Below are positions 1-10,624 of a DNA stretch of 64,000 bases, piece after piece. The number at the start of each line of letters is the position of its first letter. Within the stretch, counting starts at the first letter, position 1. The notes under the pieces are model-generated. The model searched no databases and was not told the origin of the DNA. It saw only the letters and a list, made by a program, of their open reading frames with translations. This DNA is from Streptococcus gwangjuense (GTDB lineage Bacteria > Bacillota > Bacilli > Lactobacillales > Streptococcaceae), in the NCBI RefSeq assembly GCF_003627155.1, contig NZ_CP032621.1:496001-560000 (forward strand), given 5' to 3'. Made by a program: the position numbers and the translations under genes.

Positions 1-1
1 G

Positions 2-2112
<2,111 letters not shown>

Positions 2113-2193
2113 AAAATCGGGAGAAGTAGTTCCCTTGGTCTAAAAAATATGATATAATCATTACGATTGTTTCAAGTTAAAAAGGAGTTTAAT

Positions 2194-3921
2194 ATGTCTG
2201 GTAGTCTAGTAGTATATCTTATAATTGCAATTGCAATTATATTGCTGATTTCATATGCTATAGCAATTTATGTACGGAAACGCAATGAAAGTAAATTAGC
2301 AATTTTAGAAGAGAAAAAAGAAGAGCTGTACAATCTTCCAGTTAATGATGAAGTTGAAGCTGTAAAAAATATGCACTTGATTGGACAAAGTCAAGTGACT
2401 TTCCGTGAATGGAACCAAAAATGGGTTGACCTATCTCTTAACTCTTTTGCAGATATCGAAAATAATCTTTTTGAGGCAGAAGGCTATAACAACTCATTCC
2501 GTTTTTTCAAGGCCAGTCATCAAATAGACCAAATCGAGAGTCAAATTACCTTGATTGAAGAAGATATTGCGGCAATTCGCAATGCTTTGGCAGATTTGGA
2601 GAAACAAGAGTCTAAAAATAGTGGACGTGTTCTTCATACTTTGGACTTGTTTGAAGAGTTGCAACACCGAGTGGCTGATCATTCTGAAGAATATGGCCAA
2701 GGTTTATCTGAAATCGAAAAACAATTGGAAAATATCCAATCAGAGTTTTCTCAGTTTGTTACTTTGAACACTTCAGGTGACCCAGTAGAAGCTGCTGTGA
2801 TTTTGGATAATGCTGAAAATCATATTTTGGCTTTGAGTCACATAGTAGATCGCCTGCCAGCAATTGTAAAAACATTATCTAAAGAGCTACCTGATCAATT
2901 AGAAGACTTGGAAGACGGTTACCGTAAGCTTTTAGATGCTAATTATCATTTTGCTGAAACGGATATTGAATCTCGCTTCCAATTGCTTTATGAAGCTTTG
3001 AAGAAAAACCACGAAAATATTGCACAATTAGAGTTGGATAATGCTGAGTATGAAAATACTCAAGTTCAAGAAGAAATCAATACACTCTATGATATCTTTA
3101 CACGAGAAATCGCTGCTCAAAAAGTAGTAGAAGGCTTAGTTGCAACCCTTCCTACATATTTGAAACACATGAAAGATAGTAATGCTGTTTTAGTGGAAGA
3201 TATTCAACGATTGAGTAACAATTACCTACTATCTGAAACAGATGTTAGTCATGTTCATAGATTACAAGCTGAGTTAGAGTCTTTGGAAGAATCTGTATTG
3301 GAATTAACTTCTGAACAAGAGGAACATTCTGAACCTTATTCATTCCTTGAAGATCGTTTGGAAAACTTACAAGCGACTTTGAAGGAAATTGAAGATGAAC
3401 AAGTTGCGGTTAGTCAACGCCTTGCTCAGATTGAAAAAGATGATATCAATGCTCGCCAGAAGGCAAATGTTTATGTTAATCGTCTTCACACGATTAAGAG
3501 ATATATGGAAAAACGCAATCTTCCAGGTATTCCTCAGAATTTCTTACAGTTGTTCTTTACAGCAAGTAACCATACTGAAGAGTTGATGGCTGAACTAGAA
3601 GAAGCTCGGGTCAATATCGAAGCTGTGAACCGTATGCTTGAAATTACAACCAATGATATGGAAGCACTTGAAGAAGAAACATATAATATTGTTCAATATG
3701 CAACATTGACAGAACAATTGCTACAGTATTCGAACCGTTACCGCTCATTTGATGAACGAATTCAAGAAGCTTTTAATGAATCATTAGAAATTTTTGAAAA
3801 AGAATTTGATTATCATGCTTCATTTGATAAGATTTCGCAAGCTTTGGAAGTTGCAGAACCAGGTGTAACCAACCGTTTTGTCACTTCATACGAAAAAACA
3901 CGTGAGACGATTCGTTTCTAA
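2194..3921 (+). CDS. ezrA: Septation ring formation regulator EzrA
   Basis: 575-residue membrane-anchored cell-division protein that regulates FtsZ ring assembly and links it to peptidoglycan synthesis. One N-terminal transmembrane helix (about residues 5-24, rich in Ile/Ala) is followed by a basic stretch and roughly 540 residues of spectrin-like coiled coil dense in Glu, Leu and Gln. The ATG at 2194 is preferred over an upstream in-frame TTG at 2167 because AAAAAGGAG sits just before the ATG and the length then equals the usual streptococcal EzrA. A TATAAT box lies at 2153-2158, so it has its own promoter behind gyrB. Confidence 0.95.
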   Translation: MSGSLVVYLIIAIAIILLISYAIAIYVRKRNESKLAILEEKKEELYNLPVNDEVEAVKNMHLIGQSQVTFREWNQKWVDLSLNSFADIENNLFEAEGYNNSFRFFKASHQIDQIESQITLIEEDIAAIRNALADLEKQESKNSGRVLHTLDLFEELQHRVADHSEEYGQGLSEIEKQLENIQSEFSQFVTLNTSGDPVEAAVILDNAENHILALSHIVDRLPAIVKTLSKELPDQLEDLEDGYRKLLDANYHFAETDIESRFQLLYEALKKNHENIAQLELDNAEYENTQVQEEINTLYDIFTREIAAQKVVEGLVATLPTYLKHMKDSNAVLVEDIQRLSNNYLLSETDVSHVHRLQAELESLEESVLELTSEQEEHSEPYSFLEDRLENLQATLKEIEDEQVAVSQRLAQIEKDDINARQKANVYVNRLHTIKRYMEKRNLPGIPQNFLQLFFTASNHTEELMAELEEARVNIEAVNRMLEITTNDMEALEEETYNIVQYATLTEQLLQYSNRYRSFDERIQEAFNESLEIFEKEFDYHASFDKISQALEVAEPGVTNRFVTSYEKTRETIRF

Positions 3922-3930
3922 CATAATAAA

Positions 3931-3990
3931 AGGCTCTATAATATTTGTAGTGGGTAAATCCCCCTATAGATATTATGGAGCCTATTTTTT
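3931..3990 (+). terminator. Long AT-rich hairpin with U-tract after ezrA
   Basis: Arms of 24 nt (3931-3954 and 3960-3983) around a 5-nt loop; 20 positions are Watson-Crick, three are G-U wobbles and one is a mismatch, followed by a run of seven T after TA. It ends ezrA transcription. The arm is unusually long and begins and ends AGGCTC/GAGCCT, so it may derive from the ends of an insertion sequence. It lies exactly at the ezrA/pgdA junction. Confidence 0.8.
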
Positions 3991-4022
3991 TGTTCAAAAC
4001 GAGTAATAGTACTTATTTCTCA

Positions 4023-4058
4023 TTGAAATTATAGCCTGAATTTGATATGATATTTCTA
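4023..4058 (+). promoter_or_regulatory. pgdA promoter, apparently leaderless
   Basis: TTGAAA at 4023-4028, a 17-nt spacer, and TATGAT at 4046-4051. Only six bases separate the -10 box from the ATG, and no Shine-Dalgarno sequence precedes it, so the transcript probably begins at or next to the start codon. Confidence 0.6.
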
Positions 4059-5449
4059 TGGATAAAAGTAGAGCAAAACGTGTTACACACGATAAAAAGA
4101 GAATCGGTTTAATAGCCCTAGTAGCTATCTTTTCAGTAAGTATTTGTGTCCTTGGTTCAATGATTGGATACAAAATATATACAAAGCAAAGTTTTGAACA
4201 AAGGATTGAAACTCTCAAAAAAGAGAAAGATGATCAATTGAGTGAGGGAAATCAGAAAGATCATTTTCGTAAGGGACAAGCCGAAGTAATTGCCTATTAT
4301 CCTCTCCAAGGGGAGCAAGTGATTTCATCTGTAAAAGAAATCATGACACAGGATATTAAGGAAAATCTGGAAGACAAGGAAAATCTAGTTTTTTATTATA
4401 CGGAGAAACAGGATTCGACTTTAAAAGGGATTGTTAACCGAAGTGTGATGAAACAAGTCTATGATTTAACTTCGTCAAAAGTTGAAGAGACTGAAAAAAC
4501 TAGTCTGGCAAAAGTCCATTTGACAGAAGATGGTAAACCTTTTACACTTGATCAATTATTTTCAGATGCTAGTAAGGCCAAAGAGAAACTAATAAAAGAA
4601 CTGACTTCTTTTTTACAGGATAAAAAATTGGAGCAAGAAAAGATCGATCAGCTTGTTAAAGGTTTCTCTGACCAAGACTTGTCTGCATGGAATTTTGATT
4701 ACAAGGATAGTCAGATTATCCTTTATCCAAGTCAGTCAGTTGAAAATCTAGACGAGATTGCATTGCCAGTATCTAGTTTCTTTGAAGTTATTCAGTCCTC
4801 TTATTTTTTAGATAAGGATGCAGAGCTATATAAGGCTTATTATGAAAAGAAAAATCGTAAAGTAGTAGCCTTGACTTTTGATGATGGACCAAATCCTGCA
4901 ACGACAAATCAAGCATTAGATACACTTTCTAAGTATGGTATCAAGGCAACTTTCTTTGTTTTAGGTAAGAATGTTTCTGGAAATGAAGAGATTTTGAAAC
5001 GTATGAAATCGGATGGCCATGTTATTGGAAACCATAGTTGGAGTCATCCAGTGCTTTCTAAACTTTCCCTTGATGAAGCTAAAAAACAGATTACTGATAC
5101 TGAAGATGCGCTAACTAAAGTGTTGGGGTCTAGCTCCAAACTTATGCGCCCCCCTTATGGGGCTATTACAGATGACATTCGCAATAGTCTCGATTTGAGC
5201 TTTATTATGTGGGATGTCGATAGTCTGGACTGGAAGAGTAAAAATGAAGCATCTATTTTGACAGAAATTCAGCGTGAAGTCAAGAATGGTTCTATTATTC
5301 TCATGCATGATATCCATGCTGAGACAGTGAATGCTTTACCAAAGGTCATTGACTATTTGAAAGGTCAAGGTTATGACTTTGTAACCATACCAGATTTGTT
5401 AGACTCTCGTCTTAAAGCTCACCAACTCTATTATGACCGTGATCAATAA
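4058..5449 (+). CDS. pgdA: Peptidoglycan N-acetylglucosamine deacetylase
   Basis: Removes acetyl groups from GlcNAc in peptidoglycan outside the cell, giving lysozyme resistance. 463 residues: short basic cytosolic tail, one transmembrane helix (about 20-43), a coiled linker and mixed alpha/beta region to about 265, then a NodB-homology polysaccharide deacetylase domain. The catalytic base region TFDDGP has Asp275-Asp276. The metal ligands His326 and His330 are in [13 protein letters not shown] and LMHDIH supply the later motifs. These positions equal the published S. pneumoniae PgdA numbering. It starts almost directly at its promoter, without a ribosome-binding site. Confidence 0.95.
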   Translation: MDKSRAKRVTHDKKRIGLIALVAIFSVSICVLGSMIGYKIYTKQSFEQRIETLKKEKDDQLSEGNQKDHFRKGQAEVIAYYPLQGEQVISSVKEIMTQDIKENLEDKENLVFYYTEKQDSTLKGIVNRSVMKQVYDLTSSKVEETEKTSLAKVHLTEDGKPFTLDQLFSDASKAKEKLIKELTSFLQDKKLEQEKIDQLVKGFSDQDLSAWNFDYKDSQIILYPSQSVENLDEIALPVSSFFEVIQSSYFLDKDAELYKAYYEKKNRKVVALTFDDGPNPATTNQALDTLSKYGIKATFFVLGKNVSGNEEILKRMKSDGHVIGNHSWSHPVLSKLSLDEAKKQITDTEDALTKVLGSSSKLMRPPYGAITDDIRNSLDLSFIMWDVDSLDWKSKNEASILTEIQREVKNGSIILMHDIHAETVNALPKVIDYLKGQGYDFVTIPDLLDSRLKAHQLYYDRDQ

Positions 5450-5525
5450 TAAACAAAATCTAAAGAGAAAAGTTTTCCTTGAAAATTTGGCTCTTTGGAT
5501 TTTCTTCTCATAGAAAGGAAAAATA

Positions 5526-6368
5526 ATGAAATCTTATACTTTAAATAATGGTGTTACGATTCCAGTACTGGGATTTGGAACCTGGAAAGCTGAAAATGGA
5601 GAGATTGCCTATCAAGCTGTACTAGAGGCTTTAAAGGCTGGTTATCGTCATATCGATACGGCAGCTATTTATAAAAATGAAGAAAGCGTTGGTCGTGCCA
5701 TTCAAGATAGTGGCGTTCCGCGTGAGAAAATTTTTGTAACCAGCAAACTCTGGAATACAAATCACAACTATGAGCAAGCTCGTCAGGCTTTTGAAGAGTC
5801 TTTAGAGAAGCTGGGCTTGGAATATTTGGATTTGTATTTGATTCATTGGCCAAATCCAAAACCTCTCAGAGAAAATAACCACTGGAAAATCCGAAATTCA
5901 GAAGTTTGGAGGGCTATGGAAGACCTCTATCAAGAAGGCAAAATCCGTGCTATTGGAGTTAGTAATTTCCTTCCCCATCATTTGGATGCCTTGCTTGAAA
6001 CAGCAAAAATTCTTCCAGCGGTCAATCAAGTTCGTTTGGCTCCAGGTGTGTATCAAGAGGAAGTTGTAGATTATTGTCGAGAAAAAGGAATTTTATTGGA
6101 AGCTTGGGGACCTTTTGGTCAGGGAGAACTGTTTGATAGCAAGCAAGTGCAAGAAATAGCTGAAAATCACGGAAAGTCTGTTGCTCAGATAGCCTTGGCA
6201 TGGAGCTTAGCAGAAGGATTTTTACCGCTTCCAAAATCTGTCACAGCGTCTCGTATTCAGGCTAATCTTGATTGTTTTGAAATTGAACTGAATCATGAGG
6301 AACGTGAAATCTTAAAAGCGATTGCTGTTCAGTCTGGTGCTCCACGAGTTGATGATATGGATTTCTAG
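5526..6368 (+). CDS. Aldo/keto reductase family oxidoreductase
   Basis: 280-residue single-domain NADPH-dependent reductase of the AKR superfamily, a cytosolic TIM barrel. The catalytic tetrad is visible: Asp44 and Tyr49 (HIDTAAIYKNE), Lys74 (VTSKLWN) and His107 (YLIHWP). The cofactor-binding end contains LPKSVTASRI, typical of the 2,5-diketogluconate/glyoxal reductase subgroup (YvgN-like). Its natural substrate is not evident; methylglyoxal and other small aldehydes are plausible from the family. The ribosome site AGAAAGGAAA lies seven bases before the ATG. It is a monocistronic gene between pgdA and the T-box leader. Confidence 0.9.
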   Translation: MKSYTLNNGVTIPVLGFGTWKAENGEIAYQAVLEALKAGYRHIDTAAIYKNEESVGRAIQDSGVPREKIFVTSKLWNTNHNYEQARQAFEESLEKLGLEYLDLYLIHWPNPKPLRENNHWKIRNSEVWRAMEDLYQEGKIRAIGVSNFLPHHLDALLETAKILPAVNQVRLAPGVYQEEVVDYCREKGILLEAWGPFGQGELFDSKQVQEIAENHGKSVAQIALAWSLAEGFLPLPKSVTASRIQANLDCFEIELNHEEREILKAIAVQSGAPRVDDMDF

Positions 6369-6384
6369 AAAATCATAAAAAGAA

Positions 6385-6413
6385 TTGTACATTGTTCTAA
6401 TTTTTGATATAAT
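6385..6413 (+). promoter_or_regulatory. Promoter of the T-box-glyQS operon
   Basis: TTGTAC at 6385-6390, 17-nt spacer, TATAAT at 6408-6413. Transcription would start near 6420, just before the T-box stem I. Confidence 0.7.
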
Positions 6414-6419
6414 AGTCTA

Positions 6420-6605
6420 CAGGAAAGAAAGTCTTATGGCGTTCTTCAAGCGAGCTTGGGATAGTGGGAGCCAAGTAGTGCAAAATAAGGAACTGGCGCT
6501 TTCTGTAGTATTTTCAAAAACAATGAAGTAATAAATTAGGGTGGAACCGCGTTTCTGACGCCCCTAGTCGCAAGGCTTGGGTGTTGAAATTCGGTTCTTT
6601 TTGAA
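6420..6605 (+). promoter_or_regulatory. T-box leader (glycyl-tRNA sensing)
   Basis: A tRNA-sensing transcription attenuator. The invariant T-box AGGGTGGAACCGCG is at 6538-6551. Stem I is closed by AGAAAG (near 6425) and CTTTCT (near 6499). A GGC at 6495-6497 beside the closing helix is the likely specifier for tRNA-Gly. GAACCG in the T-box pairs with CGGTTC before TTTTT near 6600 to form the terminator, which uncharged tRNA-Gly would prevent. The downstream glyQ and glyS agree with a glycine specifier. The first gene it controls is not glyQ but the GFA-like gene. Confidence 0.92.
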
Positions 6606-6636
6606 TTCGTCTAATGCCTAAGTAGAAAGGAGCATA

Positions 6637-7008
6637 ATGCTTAAAGGATCTTGTTTATGTAAAGCAGTGACCTACACTCTAGATGAGGAATTATCGGAAT
6701 TAGTTTTTTGTCATTGCTCATTTTGTAGGAAAGCAACTGCGTCTGCCTATACAGTTAATGCTAAAGTTAGCAGTGAAAAGCTAGTATTGCATGGAAAAGA
6801 AAAGCTTGTTTCCTATAGTTCTTCTCCAGGAAAACAGCGTTATTACTGCCAGAACTGTCATAGTCAAATTTTCACTGTTCAAGAAAATATACCAGAAGTC
6901 TGTGCTTTGAAATTAGGTACAATAGATGAATGCGATCAGAATTTACAAACTGTTCCTAAACGTCATATTTTTCAGGACCCAGCCTTTTCTTGGTTACTTG
7001 ATAAATAA
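6637..7008 (+). CDS. GFA-like zinc-binding protein (DUF636/Mss4-like fold)
   Basis: 123-residue cytosolic protein of the GFA/CENP-V family. Zinc-ligand cysteines are in the expected places: Cys6 and Cys8 (SCLCKAV), Cys25, Cys27 and Cys30 (FCHCSFC), Cys71 and Cys74 (YCQNC). The family was named for a glutathione-dependent formaldehyde-activating enzyme, but most members, including this short one, have no proven reaction. It lies between the glycine T-box and glyQ, with AGAAAGGAG before its ATG and 35 nt to glyQ. It should therefore be induced together with glycyl-tRNA synthetase when charged tRNA-Gly falls. A translation-linked or one-carbon role is only a guess. Confidence 0.82.
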   Translation: MLKGSCLCKAVTYTLDEELSELVFCHCSFCRKATASAYTVNAKVSSEKLVLHGKEKLVSYSSSPGKQRYYCQNCHSQIFTVQENIPEVCALKLGTIDECDQNLQTVPKRHIFQDPAFSWLLDK

Positions 7009-7043
7009 ATCTAAAAAGATAATATAAATTAAAGGAGTAAACA

Positions 7044-7961
7044 ATGTCTAAGAAATTAACATTTCAAGAAATTATTTTGACTTTGCAACAATTTTGGAAT
7101 GACCAAGGTTGTATGCTTATGCAGGCTTATGACAACGAAAAAGGTGCGGGAACAATGAGTCCTTACACTTTCCTTCGTGCTATCGGACCTGAGCCATGGA
7201 ATGCAGCGTATGTAGAGCCATCACGTCGTCCTGCTGACGGTCGTTACGGAGAAAATCCTAACCGTCTTTACCAACATCACCAATTCCAGGTGGTCATGAA
7301 GCCATCTCCATCAAATATCCAAGAACTGTACCTTGAGTCTCTGGAAAAATTGGGAATTAATCCTTTGGAACATGATATTCGTTTCGTTGAGGACAACTGG
7401 GAAAATCCATCAACTGGTTCAGCTGGTCTTGGTTGGGAAGTTTGGCTTGATGGGATGGAAATTACTCAGTTCACTTATTTCCAACAAGTCGGTGGATTGG
7501 CAACTGGCCCTGTGACTGCGGAAGTTACCTATGGTTTGGAGCGTTTGGCTTCTTACATTCAAGAAGTAGACTCTGTCTATGATATCGAATGGGCTGATGG
7601 TGTAAAATACGGAGAAATCTTCATCCAGCCTGAGTACGAACACTCAAAATATTCATTTGAAATTTCGGATCAAGAAATGTTGCTGGAAAACTTTGATAAG
7701 TTTGAAAAAGAAGCTGGTCGTGCCTTGGAAGAAGGTTTGGTTCACCCTGCCTATGACTATGTTCTCAAATGTTCACATACCTTTAACCTACTTGATGCGC
7801 GTGGTGCGGTATCTGTAACAGAGCGTGCAGGCTATATCGCTCGTATCCGTAACTTGGCCCGTGTCGTAGCCAAAACCTTTGTCGCAGAACGCAAACGTCT
7901 AGGCTACCCACTTTTAGATGAAGCAACACGAGCTAAACTCTTAGCAGAAGACGCAGAATAA
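7044..7961 (+). CDS. glyQ: Glycyl-tRNA synthetase alpha subunit
   Basis: Catalytic alpha chain of the bacterial alpha2beta2 glycyl-tRNA synthetase, which charges tRNA-Gly. 305 residues, the usual length. Class II features are visible: [19 protein letters not shown] early in the catalytic domain, the region around [31 protein letters not shown], and the motif 3-like [10 protein letters not shown]. The ribosome site AAAGGAG precedes the ATG. Second gene of the T-box operon; glyS follows 211 nt later across a hairpin-rich spacer. Confidence 0.97.
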   Translation: MSKKLTFQEIILTLQQFWNDQGCMLMQAYDNEKGAGTMSPYTFLRAIGPEPWNAAYVEPSRRPADGRYGENPNRLYQHHQFQVVMKPSPSNIQELYLESLEKLGINPLEHDIRFVEDNWENPSTGSAGLGWEVWLDGMEITQFTYFQQVGGLATGPVTAEVTYGLERLASYIQEVDSVYDIEWADGVKYGEIFIQPEYEHSKYSFEISDQEMLLENFDKFEKEAGRALEEGLVHPAYDYVLKCSHTFNLLDARGAVSVTERAGYIARIRNLARVVAKTFVAERKRLGYPLLDEATRAKLLAEDAE

Positions 7962-8172
7962 AGAGAGTGACAAATTACGAAAATGGGCGAACAGAGTGAG
8001 CCCTGAGCCAGTTGCCGCAGTGATGAAGGTATCCTTAGTGAAGCTAAGGATACTAGGCAAAATTGGAGACTTTTGGCTCCAATTTTAGCAATGAAACAAC
8101 GAAGTTGGTTGCTTGCGTGCCAATCACATAAGGCAAACTGGAAAATAAAAAGATACTTTTCGGAGAAAAAAC
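7962..8172 (+). other. glyQ-glyS spacer rich in perfect hairpins
   Basis: No credible ORF. Three perfect inverted repeats are visible: GGGC/GCCC arms at 7985-7988 and 8000-8003, a 10-bp stem at 8029-8038/8044-8053 with a 5-nt loop, and a 10-bp stem at 8059-8068/8077-8086 with an 8-nt loop. None is followed by a U-tract, so they do not look like terminators. They could be RNA processing or stability elements setting the glyQ to glyS ratio. Confidence 0.6.
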
Positions 8173-10209
8173 ATGACAAAAAACTTATTAGTAGAACTCG
8201 GTCTTGAAGAATTACCAGCCTATGTTGTCACACCAAGTGAAAAACAACTAGGCGAAAAAATGGCAGCCTTCCTCAAGGAGAACCGCCTGTCTTTTGAAGC
8301 CATTCAAACTTTCTCAACACCACGTCGTTTGGCTGTTCGTGTAACTGGTCTTGCAGACAAACAGTCTGATTTGACAGAAGATTTTAAGGGGCCAGCAAAG
8401 AAAATTGCATTGGATAGTGATGGAAACTTCACAAAAGCTGCTCAAGGATTTGTTCGTGGAAAAGGATTGACTGTTGAAGATATCGAATTCCGTGAAATCA
8501 AGGGTGAAGAATATGTCTATGTTACTAAGGAAGAAATTGGTCAAGCAGTTGAAGCCATTGTTCCTGGTGTTGTAGATGTTTTGAAGTCCTTGACTTTCCC
8601 TGTCAGCATGCACTGGGCTAACAACACCTTTGAATACATCCGCCCTGTTCACACTTTAACTGTTCTTTTAGATGAAGAAGAGTTTGATTTGGATTTCCTT
8701 GATATCAAGGGTGATCGTGTGAGCCGTGGTCATCGTTTCTTGGGGAAAGAAACCAAAATTCAGTCAGCATTGAGCTACGAAGAAGACCTTCGTAAGCAGT
8801 TTGTAATCGCGGATCCTCGTGAACGTGAGCAAATGATTGTTGACCAAATCAAAGCAATCGAAACTGAGCATGGTGTACGTATCGAAATTGATGCTGATTT
8901 GCTTAATGAAGTCTTGAACTTGGTTGAATACCCAACTGCCTTTATGGGAAGTTTTGATGCCAAATACCTTGAAGTTCCAGAAGAAGTTTTGGTGACTTCA
9001 ATGAAAGAACACCAACGTTACTTTGTTGTTCGTGATCAAGACGGTAAACTCTTGCCAAACTTCATTTCTGTTCGTAACGGAAACGCAGAGTATTTGGAAA
9101 ATGTCATTAAAGGAAATGAAAAAGTCTTGGTAGCTCGTTTGGAAGACGGAGAATTCTTCTGGCGTGAAGACCAAAAATTAGTGATTTCAGATCTTGTTGA
9201 AAAATTAAACAATGTCACCTTCCATGAGAAAATTGGTTCCCTTCGTGAACACATGATTCGTACTGGTCAGATTGCTATTCTCTTGGCAGAAAAAGCAGGC
9301 TTGTCAGCGGATGAAACGATTGACTTAGCCCGTGCAGCAGCCATTTACAAGTTTGACTTGTTGACAGGTATTGTTGGCGAATTTGACGAGCTCCAAGGAA
9401 TTATGGGTGAAAAATATGCCCTTCTTGCTGGGGAAACTCCAGCGGTAGCAGCTGCTATTCGTGAACACTACATGCCTACATCAGCCGAAGGAGCACTTCC
9501 AGAGAGCAAGGTTGGAGCCATTCTAGCTATTGCAGACAAATTGGATACGATTTTGAGCTTCTTCTCAGTAGGTTTGATTCCATCAGGTTCTAATGACCCT
9601 TATGCCCTTCGTCGTGCGACGCAAGGTGTGGTTCGTATCTTGGATGCCTTTGGTTGGCACATTGCTATGGATGAGCTGATTGATAGCCTTTATGCTTTGA
9701 AATTTGACAGCTTGACTTATGAAAATAAGACAGAGGTTATGGACTTTATCAAGGCTCGTGTTGATAAGATGATGGGCTCTACTCCAAAAGATATTAAGGA
9801 AGCAGTACTTGCAAGTTCGAACTTTGTTGTGGCAGATATGTTGGAAGCAGCAAGTGCTCTCGTAGAAGCAAGCAAGGAAGAAGACTTCAAACCATCTGTG
9901 GAATCACTTTCTCGTGCTTTTAACTTGGCTGAAAAGGTAGAAGGAGTTGCAACAGTTGATTCAGCACTTTTTGAAAATGACCAAGAAAAAGCTTTGGCGG
10001 AAGCAGTAGAATCACTTATTTTATCAGGATCTGCCAGTCAGCAATTGAAACAACTCTTTGCTCTTAGCCCAGTCATTGATGCATTCTTTGAGAATACCAT
10101 GGTTATGGCTGAAAATGAAGCAGTCCGTCAAAATCGTTTGGCAATCTTGTCGCAATTAACCAAGAAAGCAGCTAAACTTGCACGTTTTAACCAAATCAAT
10201 ACCAAATAA
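8173..10209 (+). CDS. glyS: Glycyl-tRNA synthetase beta subunit
   Basis: 678-residue beta chain of the heterotetrameric enzyme, needed for tRNA-Gly recognition. It begins [19 protein letters not shown], the signature start of the family. The central HD-like segment contains [11 protein letters not shown] and [14 protein letters not shown]-terminal anticodon-binding DALR-type region ends the protein. Standard length and no disruption. It shares the T-box operon with glyQ, and the short UPF0291 gene follows 42 nt downstream. Confidence 0.97.
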   Translation: MTKNLLVELGLEELPAYVVTPSEKQLGEKMAAFLKENRLSFEAIQTFSTPRRLAVRVTGLADKQSDLTEDFKGPAKKIALDSDGNFTKAAQGFVRGKGLTVEDIEFREIKGEEYVYVTKEEIGQAVEAIVPGVVDVLKSLTFPVSMHWANNTFEYIRPVHTLTVLLDEEEFDLDFLDIKGDRVSRGHRFLGKETKIQSALSYEEDLRKQFVIADPREREQMIVDQIKAIETEHGVRIEIDADLLNEVLNLVEYPTAFMGSFDAKYLEVPEEVLVTSMKEHQRYFVVRDQDGKLLPNFISVRNGNAEYLENVIKGNEKVLVARLEDGEFFWREDQKLVISDLVEKLNNVTFHEKIGSLREHMIRTGQIAILLAEKAGLSADETIDLARAAAIYKFDLLTGIVGEFDELQGIMGEKYALLAGETPAVAAAIREHYMPTSAEGALPESKVGAILAIADKLDTILSFFSVGLIPSGSNDPYALRRATQGVVRILDAFGWHIAMDELIDSLYALKFDSLTYENKTEVMDFIKARVDKMMGSTPKDIKEAVLASSNFVVADMLEAASALVEASKEEDFKPSVESLSRAFNLAEKVEGVATVDSALFENDQEKALAEAVESLILSGSASQQLKQLFALSPVIDAFFENTMVMAENEAVRQNRLAILSQLTKKAAKLARFNQINTK

Positions 10210-10251
10210 AATCTGTTGAACGGATTAAATCTTATCTTAAAGGAGAGAAAC

Positions 10252-10509
10252 ATGGATCCTAAAAAAATTGATCGTATTAACGAGCTTGCCAAAAAGAAAA
10301 AAACAGAAGGCTTGACCCCAGAAGAAAAAGTAGAACAAGCCAAACTACGTGAGGAGTACATCGAAGGTTATCGTCGCACTGTTCGTCACCACATTGAGGG
10401 AATCAAAATTGTGGACGAAGAAGGAAACGATGTTACACCAGAGAAACTACGTCAGGTACAACGTGAAAAAGGTTTACATGGCCGTAGTCTTGATGACCCA
10501 AATTCATAA
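10252..10509 (+). CDS. UPF0291/DUF896 family protein
   Basis: 85-residue small soluble helical protein. The N-terminal helical hairpin has the family pattern [17 protein letters not shown], followed by [19 protein letters not shown] and a conserved R-H-H-I segment. Related B. subtilis YnzC forms a three-helix bundle without known catalytic activity; the function is unknown. The ATG at 10252 is preferred over an upstream in-frame ATG at 10216 because AAAGGAGAG immediately precedes it. It ends the glyQS operon before a strong terminator. Confidence 0.9.
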   Translation: MDPKKIDRINELAKKKKTEGLTPEEKVEQAKLREEYIEGYRRTVRHHIEGIKIVDEEGNDVTPEKLRQVQREKGLHGRSLDDPNS

Positions 10510-10551
10510 TAAATATTCTTTCTTTTAATAAGAATAGATAAAATAATAACC

Positions 10552-10584
10552 AAAAGACTAGCAGTTTTTGTCTGCTAGTCTTTT
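10552..10584 (+). terminator. Bidirectional terminator, glyS operon / apbE operon
   Basis: Perfect 13-bp stem AAAAGACTAGCAG/CTGCTAGTCTTTT with a 7-nt loop. It has T-runs on both strands, so it serves the plus-strand glyS operon and the minus-strand flavoprotein operon. A second short GGAACC/GGTTCC stem lies at about 10598-10614. Confidence 0.88.
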
Positions 10585-10624
10585 GTAACTTAAAAAGGAA
10601 CCAAAATGGTTCCTAAAACTATTA

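Noticed and set aside
2167..2193. Upstream TTG start for ezrA adding nine residues
   Set aside because: These codons contain the AAAAAGGAG ribosome site of the downstream ATG.
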